DNA of 64,000 bases from Corylus avellana. Lineage: Eukaryota > Streptophyta > Magnoliopsida > Fagales > Betulaceae. Below, in pieces: positions 23,480-35,079 of the stretch (position 1 is the stretch's first letter; every line of letters starts with the position of its first letter). The translations under genes and the position numbers were made by a program. Location: positions 32,135,871 through 32,199,870 of the forward strand of contig NC_081542.1 in the NCBI RefSeq assembly GCF_901000735.1, written 5' to 3'. The notes under the pieces were generated by a model. That model made no database searches. It saw only the letters and a program-made list of their open reading frames with translations, and was not told the origin of the DNA.

Positions 23480-24020
23480 ATAAAAAGATAGTCTCTATCA
23501 TTACTCATTATCAAATAGATGATTCCATCCATTTTTCTTTAAATTTCTAACAAATCTGCTACATCGTACATAATAAGGCAACGTGTATCCCCTTTAATAA
23601 AAAGATATAAAAAAAATAAAGAGCAAAAAAGAAAATTATAAATTATAAATTATAAATATTTTTTTTCCATAAAAGAAATTATAAATAAGGGTAAATACAT
23701 TTTTAGTACCCCTGCTTTGCCTTGTTATCGAATAGCCACCTCAATTTTGCAGGAGTATTAGAAATGGTATGTGTAGGCATCTTAAAAACGCAATTGGTAC
23801 TTCTGTCTATTTCAAACCTATTAAGTATAGCCATTTGTCCCATATACCGCATTAGTATTTTTAAAATGATATATATCATTTTAAAAATACTAATGCGGTA
23901 TATGGGACAAATGGTATATATATATATATATAGCCTAAAACTCCAAACAACACATAAAAATGGGTGTTGAATAGGTATATGCCAATATAATGCGAAATTT
24001 TAAAAACAAATAGTAACCAT
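23480..24020 (-). repeat. Right arm (outer part) of the large inverted repeat
   Basis: In reverse complement it matches 13510-13870. It also contains a smaller near-perfect palindrome at about 23835-23915, where CCATTTGTCCCATATACCGC and its complement flank ATTAGTATTTTTAAAATGATATAT repeats. A (TA)n tract is at 23913-23932. Confidence 0.65.
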
Positions 24021-24345
24021 AAAAACTCAACAAATATAATGAAAGTAATAAATCAATCAGCACAAGTAATTTGGTAACAAAGTAGACTTTTGAATAATTC
24101 TTTAAATGTAAAACCACTTCAGTGCAGCCAAACTTAAGAAATTAATTTACCATAGAAGAATTAAAAATTACAAGTTCACACATTTACAAAACTTTTGAAG
24201 TTGACATTTTCTTGTATTAAATAAGTAGCTCAACCAAACTTTAAGAGAGGAAATACCTAAATATTCTAGGTTCAATGAATCATTTCTTAGCACACGACTC
24301 TATGGCTTAAAGTCCTTTACAAAAATCGTGCTAGAAGAAACCTTT

Positions 24346-24347
<2 letters not shown>
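24021..24347. repeat. Dispersed repeat related to 6720-6880
   Basis: AGTAATAAATCAATCAGCACAAGTAATTTGGTAAC and the following 120 bases resemble the LTR-like block beginning at 6730. There is no gene. Confidence 0.35.

Positions 24348-24398
<51 letters not shown>
24348..24398. repeat. Compound (TA)n(GA)n microsatellite
   Basis: About nine TA units are followed by about fourteen GA units. Another (TA)n tract follows at 24417-24442. Confidence 0.95.
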
Positions 24399-24399
<1 letters not shown>

Positions 24400-24700
24400 A
24401 CACCTGGTTATAAACGGTATATATATATATATATATATATATTCTTAAAATGTAAAACGATTGTTTTTTAAAAATGACTAAATTTAGCTAAAAAATAGGT
24501 CCAATACCCAATTATTTAAAAGATCTAATTACCGATCCAAATAACCGATTATCAGCTAGTAACCAACGGTTATTACATAACTAGATAACCGGTTATTGGT
24601 TTTGAATTTCAAAAATTGACAAACCGGCTACTCCAGTTTCGATTTACGGTTATTAGCTAAAACCGCTAACTGAAACCAAGTTTACACCCGTAGTTGGAAC
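24399..24700. mobile_element. CGGTTAT-rich repeat (hAT-like)
   Basis: Clusters of AACCGGTTATTGG, CCGATTATC and ACCGCTAAC-type words resemble the subterminal repeats of 4625-5385. The ends appear to be near CACCTGGTTATAAACGG and ACCAAGTTTACACCCG. Family assignment is tentative. Confidence 0.4.
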
Positions 24701-24780
24701 CAAAGAAACAGTTGTTTTCTTGCTTGCTGAATATTTCCTTTCAATGGAATAATCAAATTCTATTGCCCAACACATGTCAC

Positions 24781-26191
24781 TTGGGCAGTAAGGCTGGTAG
24801 ACAATCTTCATTCTTGATGGGAACTCTTCTACCAGTTATTGAACTCTCCTAAATTAAATTCTTACATAAATTCTTAAGCATTCTCAAACTCCTTATAAGG
24901 GAGTTTGTTCCTTAAGTTTAAGAAATATGCCTAAAAAATCGCAAAAAACGTCCCACAGCAGACTCCCTAAATGAATCCTAAACATTATGATTGTTACAGT
25001 GAAACTCAATATTTTGAATTCCACTATTGCAATCCTTATAATTATTCAAATAAAATAAAAATGATTCTCTCTCCTCTCTCCTCTTATGAGTCATGTCTCA
25101 CAATTTTCTCTCATCTCTCCTCTCATATATATAATATAATTAAAAAAAAAAAGCAAATATTTTAATGATATAGGGAATGATTAAAGGAAGCTATTGTAGT
25201 GTATTTTGACGTAAGAAAGCAAAAAGTAATTTGGATCCTTAAATGTAAGGAAAATGACAAGGAAGCTGCTGGGAATGCTAAGCACATGTGATTATCTTAT
25301 GTATTTTTTAATGCGTGTAAGAATTATATGTTTTAAGAATACATATCGTATGCTTTGTTAATTTTATTAAAAATTATTGTAAGAACTGCATACTCTAAAA
25401 AAAATGTTTATTTAATAGACTGAATTGAACAAATTTTTAACAACCGAGTTTGGAGAAAGAATATCTATTTGTTAATATATTTTAGGGTGTGTTTTTGTGT
25501 GTTTTGTTTGAAAAAATATTATGAAGGTAAATTTATTTTTAATTTTTATAAATATTTTAGGTTAACCAAATAAATAATGAAAGATACCCAACAACCTTCC
25601 TGATTGTGGCTCACATATTATTCATCCAAAAAAAAAATTATGGTCCACAAGTTTTGTGATGTTGATACTAAAAAGAATTTGCACCAAAAAGAGAAAGGAA
25701 AGAGGTCAAAACTTCAATCATTCAATCCCAATTGTAACCAACATAGAGAAACTGCTTAAGCCGGTCTTTAAAATTGTGATGTGTCTTTTAATTATAGAGA
25801 AGTGTTAGAGAACTAAACAAATGAACTTTAAATTTTTTTTAAATTGATGTGGCAGACGGTGAGTCACAAACAAGGAAGAGAGAATTGCATTTTTTTTAAT
25901 TCAAAAACCCTTGCCACATCAGTTTGAAAATTTTTCTGAATTTATCTATTTGGCTCTTTAGCACATCTCTTATATATGACACATCAGACCGCCTTAAGCA
26001 GCTTGTCAATGTTGGTTATAATTGGGATCGAATGATTGAAGTTTTGACCTCTTTCCTTTTTCTTTTTGGTGCAAATTCTTTTTAATATCAACATCACAAA
26101 ACTTGTGGACCATAATTTTTTTTTCGATGAATAATATGTGAGCCACAATTAGGAAGGTTGTTCGGTATCTTACATTATTTATTTGGTTAAC

Positions 26192-26225
<34 letters not shown>

Positions 26226-26551
26226 TTTTCACCACTATGTCACATCAAAATACATTTTCAAAAACAAAAAACATACCCTAAAACATATTAATAAATAGAT
26301 ATTCTTCTTCCGAACTTGGTTGTGAAAAATTTCATCACCTCAGTCTATTAAATTAACATTTTTCTTTAGAGTATGCGATTTTTACAATGATTTTTAATAG
26401 AATTAACAGAGCATACGACATGTGTTCTTAAAACATGTAATTCTTATACGTATTAAAAAATACGTGCACTTAAGAATTTATGTAAGAATTTAGCGATTGG
26501 CAGAAGAGTTTCCCATCAAGAATGAAGATTGTCTACCAGCCTGACTGCCCA
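24781..26551. repeat. Second large palindromic element
   Basis: The left arm 24781-25800 and right arm 25955-26551 are inverted copies. TGGGCAGTAAGGCTGGTAGACAATCTTCATTC at the left end is mirrored at 26512-26551. The GGTTAACCAAATAAATAATG...CTCACATATTATTCATC block at 25560-25630 is mirrored at 26130-26195. GCACCAAAAAGAGAAAGGAAAGAGG near 25681 is mirrored at 26050-26080. The centre near 25880 is itself palindromic. About 370 bases of the left arm (24870-25240) have little or no partner. It lies 170 bases beyond the CHUP1-like stop codon and contains no gene. Confidence 0.7.
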
Positions 26552-26722
26552 AACAAAACTCATTTCTATTTCTCACATCAAACTTCTTACACCCAAAAAC
26601 TAAGGCAAGCCCCACTCAAAATCACAGATTGCACACAGTAAAATGTATATATATATACATTTTCAGTATGAAGCTCACTATAACAATGGTGAGCCAAGAT
26701 TGTTCCTATCCTATTTCTCTCT

Positions 26723-27446
26723 TTACTTTTTGTTAAGAAGGTGAGCCAGGTTGCGAAGTTCCTCGAACCCATGCATTGTTTCTGCATCAAACCCACCTGC
26801 AAACTGCATCAAACATGAAGAGGAAAATAATCAATATGGTTATCTAATATTTCAACACAAACCCACCATCTGCCTCATATTTATGGATAACGAGCTCATA
26901 ACCCGCGCATAGCGCGGCATTCTTTATTAAAATTTAATTTTAAAATTTAAATGCATTTTTATCGTATTTTTTATTATAGATTGTAAAAAAAATCTATCGC
27001 ATGTTTAAATATACTACACAATGCATGTTTAAATCATAGAAAATTATGTCACCTATTATATTTCAATCAAATAAAACTCATATAATTATGAACATTGGAA
27101 AAAAAAAATACAAAGCAAAAGAAACAAACTCCTTTTTTTTTTGGATACAATAATCAATGCTTAATTATTTCTTTAGTGTTTAAAAATTCAAATGAAGAAC
27201 ATCTCAACAAAAAAATTTAACAAACAAAACAGAAACATGAAAGGAAAAATCGTGTGTTAATAAAAGAGAGAGATCATAACGCTTAATTCATTAACAAAAA
27301 TAGAAAAGGAAATTATTAAAAACCGGTTCAATCTCAAAGAGTTTGGTTCAATTATTAAAATTATGAGTAAAAAAACCGGTTTATTATTTAAAAAGTATGG
27401 GTCACGCCACATGTCGCAATTCTAGAGAATTCTAAGAGGGTTTCGG

Positions 27447-27482
<36 letters not shown>

Positions 27483-30400
27483 CAAGCATAAGAAGGTATA
27501 AGTAACCTTTCCTATGAACAAGGCTTCTCCTTTATATTTTTAGAGCATTTTTTAGAGTAATGCTATAAATCTTCCTAAAGTCATCCCAAATGTGATGTGA
27601 CTTTTAAAATCACCGTTGAATTTGAAATGTAATTTATTGACTTTTCATCTATTAATGATTTTAAAAAACACATCACATTTGGGATAACTCTAGGAGAACT
27701 CTAGGAGGACTTATAACATTACTCCATTTTTTGTACTCTATATGTGTGCTTTGAAGAGAGTTAGTTAGCTTCAATTAATTTTTTCCCAACTTTTTCATGA
27801 CCAAACCAACGTGGAAGTAAAAACAAGCCAAAAAGTATCATTGCTATGCTACAAACCTGATGAATTCTGAAAGCAAATCGCACTCCCTGAAGTAGCATAT
27901 AGTCCATTGCAGGATCTTTTTCCAGAGCTGCCTTTGACTGAAGTTCCATTGCTGCCCTCTTCATGTACATCTTTGCCAACTTGACTGAGCCAAACTTTAT
28001 CTGTAACATAAGTGGTTCAATCAATTGCCAAGTGAAGTCACTCAAAGTATTCTATAAGAGGTAGCAATAAATGGAACCCATGTATTCTAACAAGCCTGAA
28101 GCCTAAGCATGCTAGAATAGTCAGGACCCGATTTACAGAATTTCTCTGCACACTATATGACCTTTAAACAATGAAAAGCATATCAGGTTTACCTTGCTTA
28201 TAATACCATTATCAAGTATCCAATCTGTGGGAATGTGAAATTCTTTGCAATTACGCATCAACGAATCCCTCGTTCGGAGAAGGTTATAAACAATGCGCTC
28301 CATCCTAATAGTGTGAAATGTTAACAAGTTGGCATTTATAATATATTGGAATCCTAGGAAAAGAATGATTTCCGGAAAACCAATATAAATTCAGAGAAGA
28401 AAATATCAGATTCTTACTTCTCAGACAAGACAACCATTTTCTTTAGTGCAATGTCACAAGGCAGTCGGGGATCATCCTCATAAGACAACACTTCAGACTC
28501 CAATTTCTTAAGATCTCGATACCCAAATGCTGCTTCTCGCAATGTGTCAGCTTTCTTTTCTGGCCAATCGAAGTGCTTTAGGACGGCCCTTTCGTCCACC
28601 TTCAAGAAGGAAGCAAACAGAGAATCCACATAACTGTTATCTACATTATAACATAAATAATATAACAACAATCTTGAACGATCCCAAGAAACTAAACCCA
28701 AAAATGTTAACTTCAGAAGTAAAATTCTCAACTCAACTAAGCCTTAATCCCAACTAATTTGGGTTGGTTGGATACATGATTCTTTTACACACGGGACATG
28801 ATAAACGTTATCATGCTGGCTGTCAACCTCCTTTATTCTAGCTTGGGACTGACTATGCAGAAAAGACATGATGCCAACGGATGACAAGATTGTAGAGATT
28901 ATTTCTAGTAATCAATATCAAAAGCTATTTAGTTATACAGATGTTGCCTAATGCATTGTCTTTGAATTTGTTTGTCCTTCGCATACATATGCCTGTATAG
29001 TCACATCCCCATAGGCTTTTAAACCAAATAAACTAGAGAAAGAGCAGATGAAATTTTTTAAGACTTCCAGGAACAAAAATTATGAAATTAAAATAGTTAT
29101 TATGGGAGTAACAGTGATCTACTTACAAGAAAGCAAAGTTCATCATCTAGCCACTTCACGAATGCCACAACATCTTCGATATTCTGATAAACTGCATGAT
29201 TCACCTCACTTATCAATGAATTTACAAATTCCCCTTGAGTCTCAACATCTGCTTTTATCTACATTACAAAAGATAAATACACTTCAATAAGGATATGAAC
29301 CAGGTTATGTACTAAACAAACAAATATTAAAGCTATGAAACTGTACATNNNNNNNNNNNNNNNNNNNNNNNNNNNNNNNNNNNNNNNNNNNNNNNNNNNN
29401 NNNNNNNNNNNNNNNNNNNNNNNNNNNNNNNNNNNNNNNNNNNNNNNNATCATTTGTGCTTCATATAATAGGCAAGAAGATAGGAGAAGAAAATTTCACT
29501 TCTCAATTAGCAACTTCAATCATGCTACAAGATAAGTTTTTATCACTTCCCAGCAGTTAAGAAGGGAATCTTAATTTGAAAACAACTTTGGAGTTATTAT
29601 CATTTATCAAATTAAACTCCTTCAATGGCTATATAAATAAATATTCTAACTGAAGAAAGAATAAGAAAAGAGTGAACACTTACAGCAAGCAAATGTGAGG
29701 ATCGGTTCTCAATTTCTCCAATCATGCTACTACGAACATTTGCGACATCTGGGGCATCACAGATTCCACCATTTGAAGAATCCTTTCTAGAATCTCTCTT
29801 CATGAGTGAATGGTAAAACTCGACTACTTGGGGGGCTCGCTTGACCACTCCTGTAGTACTCCTCACTGCAAACTTGGGAGGTGGTGGGGGAGGTGGAGGT
29901 GGTGGCGGAGGCAGTGGAATTAGAACAGAACCTTCTTCCTTAGGTCCACTAGAAATGGAACATGAAGGCCTTGGAGGAGGATTTGGGATACGCAAAGCCC
30001 TTTTCTCAACATCTAAAGAAGATGAAATTTTATTAGCTTCTTGGAAGTTTCTAAAAACTTGTGGTCTATGAACCATACCCAAATCATATTTTTGAGAGGC
30101 TAATGGCTCTACTTCCTTTTCCATATCTTTTATACATACAAAACAATCAGACTGCCTTCTCGCACTTGGTATCAGCTCTTCTTCACAGCATTTGGATCCA
30201 CTGATAGAGTGTCTTCTCCTAGGACTTCTGACTTCCTCCAAATCAACCCAGTTTTTATCTACAAGACCATCTGTGCATTCTACATTTGGCAACTCTTCAT
30301 CACTAATCGGCCATTTCTTTAACTTCTTTATCAGGTTTGATCTCTTTGCACTACTACATTCTAAGTACTCATTGCTTAGACAAGACAACGAGCCAACGGA

Positions 30401-31905
30401 TTCACCACTCCTCTCAATTGAATGGGGACTAGACGACTTATCAGAACTCACTGTTGAGCATGAATTGCGCAACTCGGTTCTTAAACACGAATTCACCCAC
30501 CTCAAGTAAGCAAGCTCCTCGACCTCATTCAATCTGCTTATCTGTAGTGCTTCAACTTGTTTGCACAAATCTTCATTTGTGTGTCTTAGCAAAGATGCTT
30601 CAGCTTTAATTTTTGCAACAATGTCGCTCTGATAATTATCAAGAAGGCAGAGAGTACAGTTACAAAACAAAGCAAACCAGATTAACACAGTTAATGTTTA
30701 GACTGTGGGAGGAAAATAAATTAAGGCTTAGCCAGTCCAATGTATTCATCAAACTCACTACCTATTTATTCGCTGAAGAATTATTAGGAGCATAAAATAA
30801 AGAATAAGTCCGCCATTGAAACTACATAAGATATTTTCTATCATTTGATGTTATCCATTTATGAAAAACGAACAAGTCATCTGAAGAAGGACAAATAGCA
30901 CTGTACGCGTATAAACTAGGAGACGTAGCTAAGTTACACTAAAACAATTAGAAATTATTTCTCTCCGGGTCCTCAATCATCTAAACTAGGATAAATAGCA
31001 AAACTAAATCGATTAGAAGAAAAAAAAAAAGGTTCTTTCTTTGTGTCAATGAAATAAAAATTCTAACATTTTCTCAGTAACCAAACAGACAAAGTAACTG
31101 ACCACCAAATATATACATTACAAAGAACAGTTGCCGAGAATACCTCGGAAGCCTTAGCAACAGAAGCCAACTGAGACTCCATAGAAGCAAGTCTGCAAGC
31201 AAGGTTCCTCTTTTCAAGCTGTAGCTCCTTGTTCAGGCGCCTCAACTCCACAACCTCCATTTCATGGCCTTGCGACGACAATGCTATCGAACTCTCATTG
31301 TCTTCTCCCTTGGAAACCTCCGAAATCGAAGTTAGCGCTGAAATCTGCTCCAAAAGGCTCGTTTTCTCTGCTTCAAACAACCCCATTTTCCGAACAAGAT
31401 CATCTAGTTCACTATTCTTCACTTCTAGTTCCCTTTCAAGGTCCAAAACTTTTGGATTTCTATTACATTCTGAAATCCCAGCTTGTAGCTTGAATTCTCT
31501 TTCCTTCGATTCTTGCAGCAGGCTTCTCAGATGATCTAGCTCTATAAACAAATCGCGCGAAGACTGCCTCCGGTGCGTCTGGTACGCCTGCGGGTGGACT
31601 TGGCTGGGATTCGCCGAGCACGACAAGTCGCCGATTAGCGACCGCTTGACGCGTGAGTGGGAAGGCACAAATGGGTTCTTCTGGTTCGCGCCGTCGGAGC
31701 CGGTAAGCGGCTGCTTCTTGGCTTGGACCGTCGCCTGCTGCGCCTGCGCTTTCTTGTCGCCTGAGAAGCCCTTCACAATCTGAGACCCCCACCGCAACCT
31801 TGAAGGGTTGCTATTGCCTTTGCTGTTTTGAGGCTTTGGTATCTGATTTTGATCGGCAAATTTCGGCGCTTTCGCCCGATTCACTGATGGGTTTGATTCT
31901 CTCAT
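26723..31905 (-). CDS. CHUP1-family protein (IPGA1-like), complete copy B
   Basis: Seven minus-strand exons: 31905-31144, 30628-29684, 29258-29127, 28599-28418, 28304-28193, 28000-27857 and 26803-26723. All introns are GT-AG and the phases join to a 785-residue protein with stop TAA at 26725-26723. N-terminal 130 residues are basic and disordered; coiled coil at about 140-254 and again at the start of exon 2; 12 consecutive prolines near residue 500; and the C-terminal conserved domain (about 565-785) with VDERAVLKHFDWPE, LLRTRD, GSVKLAKMYMKR, DYMLLQGVRFAFRIHQ and FAGGFDAETMHGFEEL. This domain marks the CHUP1 family; the lack of an obvious N-terminal membrane anchor fits the IPGA1-like branch better than CHUP1. 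Intron 6 (26804-27856) holds a Helitron and a MITE. Intron 2 holds the 100 N gap. The exact orthologue is not certain. Confidence 0.92.
26891..27480 (-). mobile_element. Non-autonomous Helitron-like element in intron 6
   Basis: Read on the minus strand, the 3' end has the hairpin CCGCGC-TAT-GCGCGG (26917-26903), then GTTATGAG and CTCGT, one base from the Helitron 3' terminus CTRRT. The other end reads GCCGAAACCCTCTTAGAATT, then CGACATGTGGC, similar to plant Helitron 5' ends, next to a (TA)n tract at 27447-27480. Helitrons make no target-site duplication, so the borders rest on motifs only. No coding sequence is present. Confidence 0.5.
27555..27724. mobile_element. Short palindromic MITE in intron 6, 9 bp TSD
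   Basis: The 170 bp element has inverted ends GAGTAATGCTATAAATC and GACTTATAACATTACTC, with inner arms CATCCCAAATGTGATGTG and CACATCACATTTGGGAT. The flanks CATTTTTTA (27546-27554) and CATTTTTTG (27725-27733) are a 9 bp duplication with one mismatch. This suggests a Mutator-type MITE. Confidence 0.7.
29349..29448. other. Assembly gap (100 N) in intron 2 of the CHUP1-like gene
   Basis: The left flank ends CTGTACAT and the right flank starts ATCATTTGTG. In copy A the same bases are contiguous (around 1320), so no sequence appears to be missing. Confidence 0.99.
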
Positions 31906-32759
31906 TGTTGAAAGCAAACAAAAATCGTAGCTTTTCGGAATCGGAACACCTAACAGAAAACTGTTTGTGCAATCCGAAAAACTATCCAACAGAAACCATC
32001 AGATTTTTATTCCCCCAGATGCAAATACAGACAAATAAGTAAACATTCACACATTCAGTAATGAAGGGTTCTTTCAGAAAAAGCCCTTTTCGTTGTTTGA
32101 TCTCTTCTACACTATTTAAGCATTTGAGGAAAAGGGTGTTGCCTGTTGGCTAAAAAGTGCGCTTTCCATAATTAAAGAAGAAAATGGCTTAAAACAGGGG
32201 ATTTTGTGGAGGGTGGGGGGTTTTGAAGTGGGGGAGGTGGAGCTGGTGATTTTTCTTTGAATGGGAAAGTGTGATGACGGCTCCAATTCCAAGATCATAG
32301 TGCATTTGACGAGAGAAATGGCAGCTTTAGCTTTATTGCAAAACATTTTGAATTTTTGAAATTTGAATGTGGCCTTTGCCACTGGAAGAGACAACGGTCG
32401 TATTGTGTGCCTGGCCCCACAACGCACGTTTGGGGAATATGGTCCCAGATGAAGGCCATTTTCGTCAAATGAGTAGTAAATCGTCTCGCAAATATATGAG
32501 AAAATGCAACTTCCCTCGCTGACTTTTTGTCTCTTTCGCTTTCGCACCCTCATAAATGACATAGAGAGACGAAATTGCCCTTCCATTTGTTGGAAGACAA
32601 ATTTCAGTCCCATCGCCATCGGGTACCCGGGCAAAAGGCACATAACCGTCCCTGGCCAAATGACATTTCTGCGGAGAACGGGAAAATTAATAAGTTTATA
32701 ACAAATCTCAGTCAAAACTAATAAAACGAATGGTTCAATTCCATATCCATTCTTAGGGG
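31906..32759. promoter_or_regulatory. 5' flank of the CHUP1-like gene, copy B
   Basis: This is the same sequence as 3771-4624, with the TATA-like minus-strand CTTAAATAG near 32110-32118. No other gene is seen. Confidence 0.35.
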
Positions 32760-33510
32760 TGGGTATGTTCGAAAAAGTCATTATCTGTCGGTTAACTGCA
32801 TTTATTGGTTAAATCGGTTAATTCACCTATAGCATTTTGATAAGAAAATATTTTAAAATTTTCGGTTAATTTCAGTCGGTTTATCAGTTAACCGTGTGCC
32901 TTTTTAATTAGGTTAATGCTATTTTTAAATGAGCTAGAAATTGGTTGTTTTTGGGGGCTCACATTTTGTTTTTTTGGGCTAAAAAGTCTAAAATAACTTA
33001 TTGAATACGTTTTTTTGGGCTAAGATCATTCTTGGGGCCTAAATTAAATAACAAATTTTATGTACAGGCTTGGAGCTTTAACGAAGGTAAAGAGCTTTAA
33101 CGAGTGTAAAGTTCTTTATGTTCTCATGGTTTTAAATTAGTATGCGGTTCACAAATTGGTTACAAGCTTTAATGAATGCCAACTATGTATTTTCACATAT
33201 ATTTTTAGAAAGAACTTCGAATAATAGATAAACAATTTGAAACTTTTGGTTTAATGGAAAATTGCAGGAGATAAAATTGATTATCTACATAGAACCTACA
33301 AAAATATGGGTAGATTTAGACAATCCCAAACCTACCAGTTTGGTTTGGTTAATCGATAAAAATAATTTTATACCGATTAACCGAACCAAACCGACGTCGG
33401 TATAAAAAATTCATACCGATTTTTGAACCACAAAAATCGGTTGAAAGTTAATTTCGGTTCGACCGTGGTAGATGGTCGGTAATCGGTAAGCGGTTAATTT
33501 GCGGACCATG
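32760..33510. mobile_element. CGGTTAA-rich repeat (hAT-like), copy B
   Basis: This is the allele of 4625-5385. It has more substitutions than the gene region and lacks one CGGTAAT unit near the right end. Confidence 0.4.
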
Positions 33511-33955
33511 CTTGTGGCCAACCTGAAAAAAGGGCAAATTGTGCATACTGATTAAGTTCAGAGGCAACACAGAGAGCTTGAACCAGAACATAGATTAACC
33601 AAATTCCCCAGGTCCTTGGGCAAACTAGAAAGCCAAGGGCATCTTTTACAATACGATGAGTGACACATAGGATTGACTAAATTGTGTGTGTCTAATGATT
33701 TGTCACTTGGCAAAACGGTGTGTTTTAGAATAGATTGATGGATGCTACGGAATTGGAGAAAAATGTATCGAAAGGGTTTAAGATGCCTATCTGATAAATT
33801 TAAGGAGTTAAAAGTGAACAAAATTAAAAAATAAAAATAAAGTTGAGGGTTTTATTAGTTTTTACAAGTTGACTCATGAATTTATTATAGATTTACCTTT
33901 TTTTTAGTGAGTTATTTTATCTTCCTTTTTCTAATGTTTAGATAAAAAAAAAAAA
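33511..33955. other. Non-coding flank
   Basis: No gene is visible. Compared with copy A it lacks the sequence around 5520-5536 (a deletion of about 17 bases). Confidence 0.4.
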
Positions 33956-34040
33956 GGTAGCTCAATCGGCTGGGATCACGCCTAATGAAGCGGAGATCAC
34001 TAGTTCGAATCCCCCTTCCCCCTTCTTGTGCGGACATGTC
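33956..34040 (+). mobile_element. tRNA-derived SINE head, copy B, with intact B box
   Basis: The A-box-like TAGCTCAATCGGCTGGG and B box AGTTCGAATCC are spaced as in tRNA-derived SINEs. The segment ends at ACATGTC and an A tract. It is the best-preserved of the three copies here. Confidence 0.6.
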
Positions 34041-34403
34041 AAAAAAAAAAGAAATGAAAAATTTCACTTAACAATTACCTCTTTAAGTCCAAAAATTCTC
34101 AATTTAATATATCAAACTTTTAATTTTTTACAATATTACCCCTCTATTAGGCTTTTCTTTTGAATTCTGTCAAAATTTCCCAATACTTTCCTTTTTTCTT
34201 TTTTTTCTTTTTTTTTTTTTTTTTACTATAAAACAATAAAATAAAAAATTGAAAAGATTCAGGTGCGAGTATTTTTACAAATTTTGTTAAATCCTGACAA
34301 ACGCTAAAATGTTTGCATTTTTTTTAAAATATAAAATAGACTCCAAATACACCTAGGGGGAGGTGAATAGGTGTTTATCACAAAATTTGCATAATTAAAA
34401 ATA

Positions 34404-34786
34404 GGGGAAATTTCACTGAAAACCCCTGAACTTCCATCCGATTTGATAAACCCCCCCTAAACTTCAAAATCTCTCAATTTAGTCCCATGAACTTTCAATT
34501 GCTCTCAGTTTGGACCCCTTCGTCAGATTTTAAACGTTACATGACATTTATACCTCTGACTTTTGTATAAAATTTCAACTTCAAAAACGTTTTTTTATTA
34601 TTATTATTTAAAAAAAAAAAAATTATGGATATTTTGGTCTTTTTTGTATTTTTAATGGCTAAAATTGACGAAGGGGTCCAAATTGAGAGTAATTAAAAGT
34701 TTAGGAAACTAAATTGAGAGATTTTGAAGTTTAGAGAGGTATTTCAAAACGGGTGGAAGTTCGGGGGTCTTCAATGAAGTTTCTCC
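34404..34786. mobile_element. Palindromic MITE, Mutator-like, copy B
   Basis: It is the same element and site as 6294-6683, flanked by TTAAAAATA on both sides. Confidence 0.75.
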
Positions 34787-34794
34787 TTAAAAAT

Positions 34795-35079
34795 ATGAAG
34801 CATGCAATCATTCACCAAATATAATAGAAAGCAGTAAATCAATCAGACACAAATATTTGGTGATAAAAAGGAAAAATTTTATAAATCTCTCTAAAAGTAA
34901 AACCTCTCCGGAAGATCCAAACACAGGAAATCACTAAAAGAAAATCCAGATTATAGACACAAAGACACTTACAACCCTCTGTAAGATCAACAAGCTTCTT
35001 GCTTGTCCTTTAGCTCAACAATCTTCTTGAAGTGATTCTCCTTTATCAGATCCTCTAATAGACTTCTTATTTTTTTTTA
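34795..35079. repeat. LTR-like remnant, copy B, left part
   Basis: This is the allele of 6700-6974, interrupted by the insertion at 35080. The right part resumes at 36131 and runs to about 36672. Confidence 0.35.
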
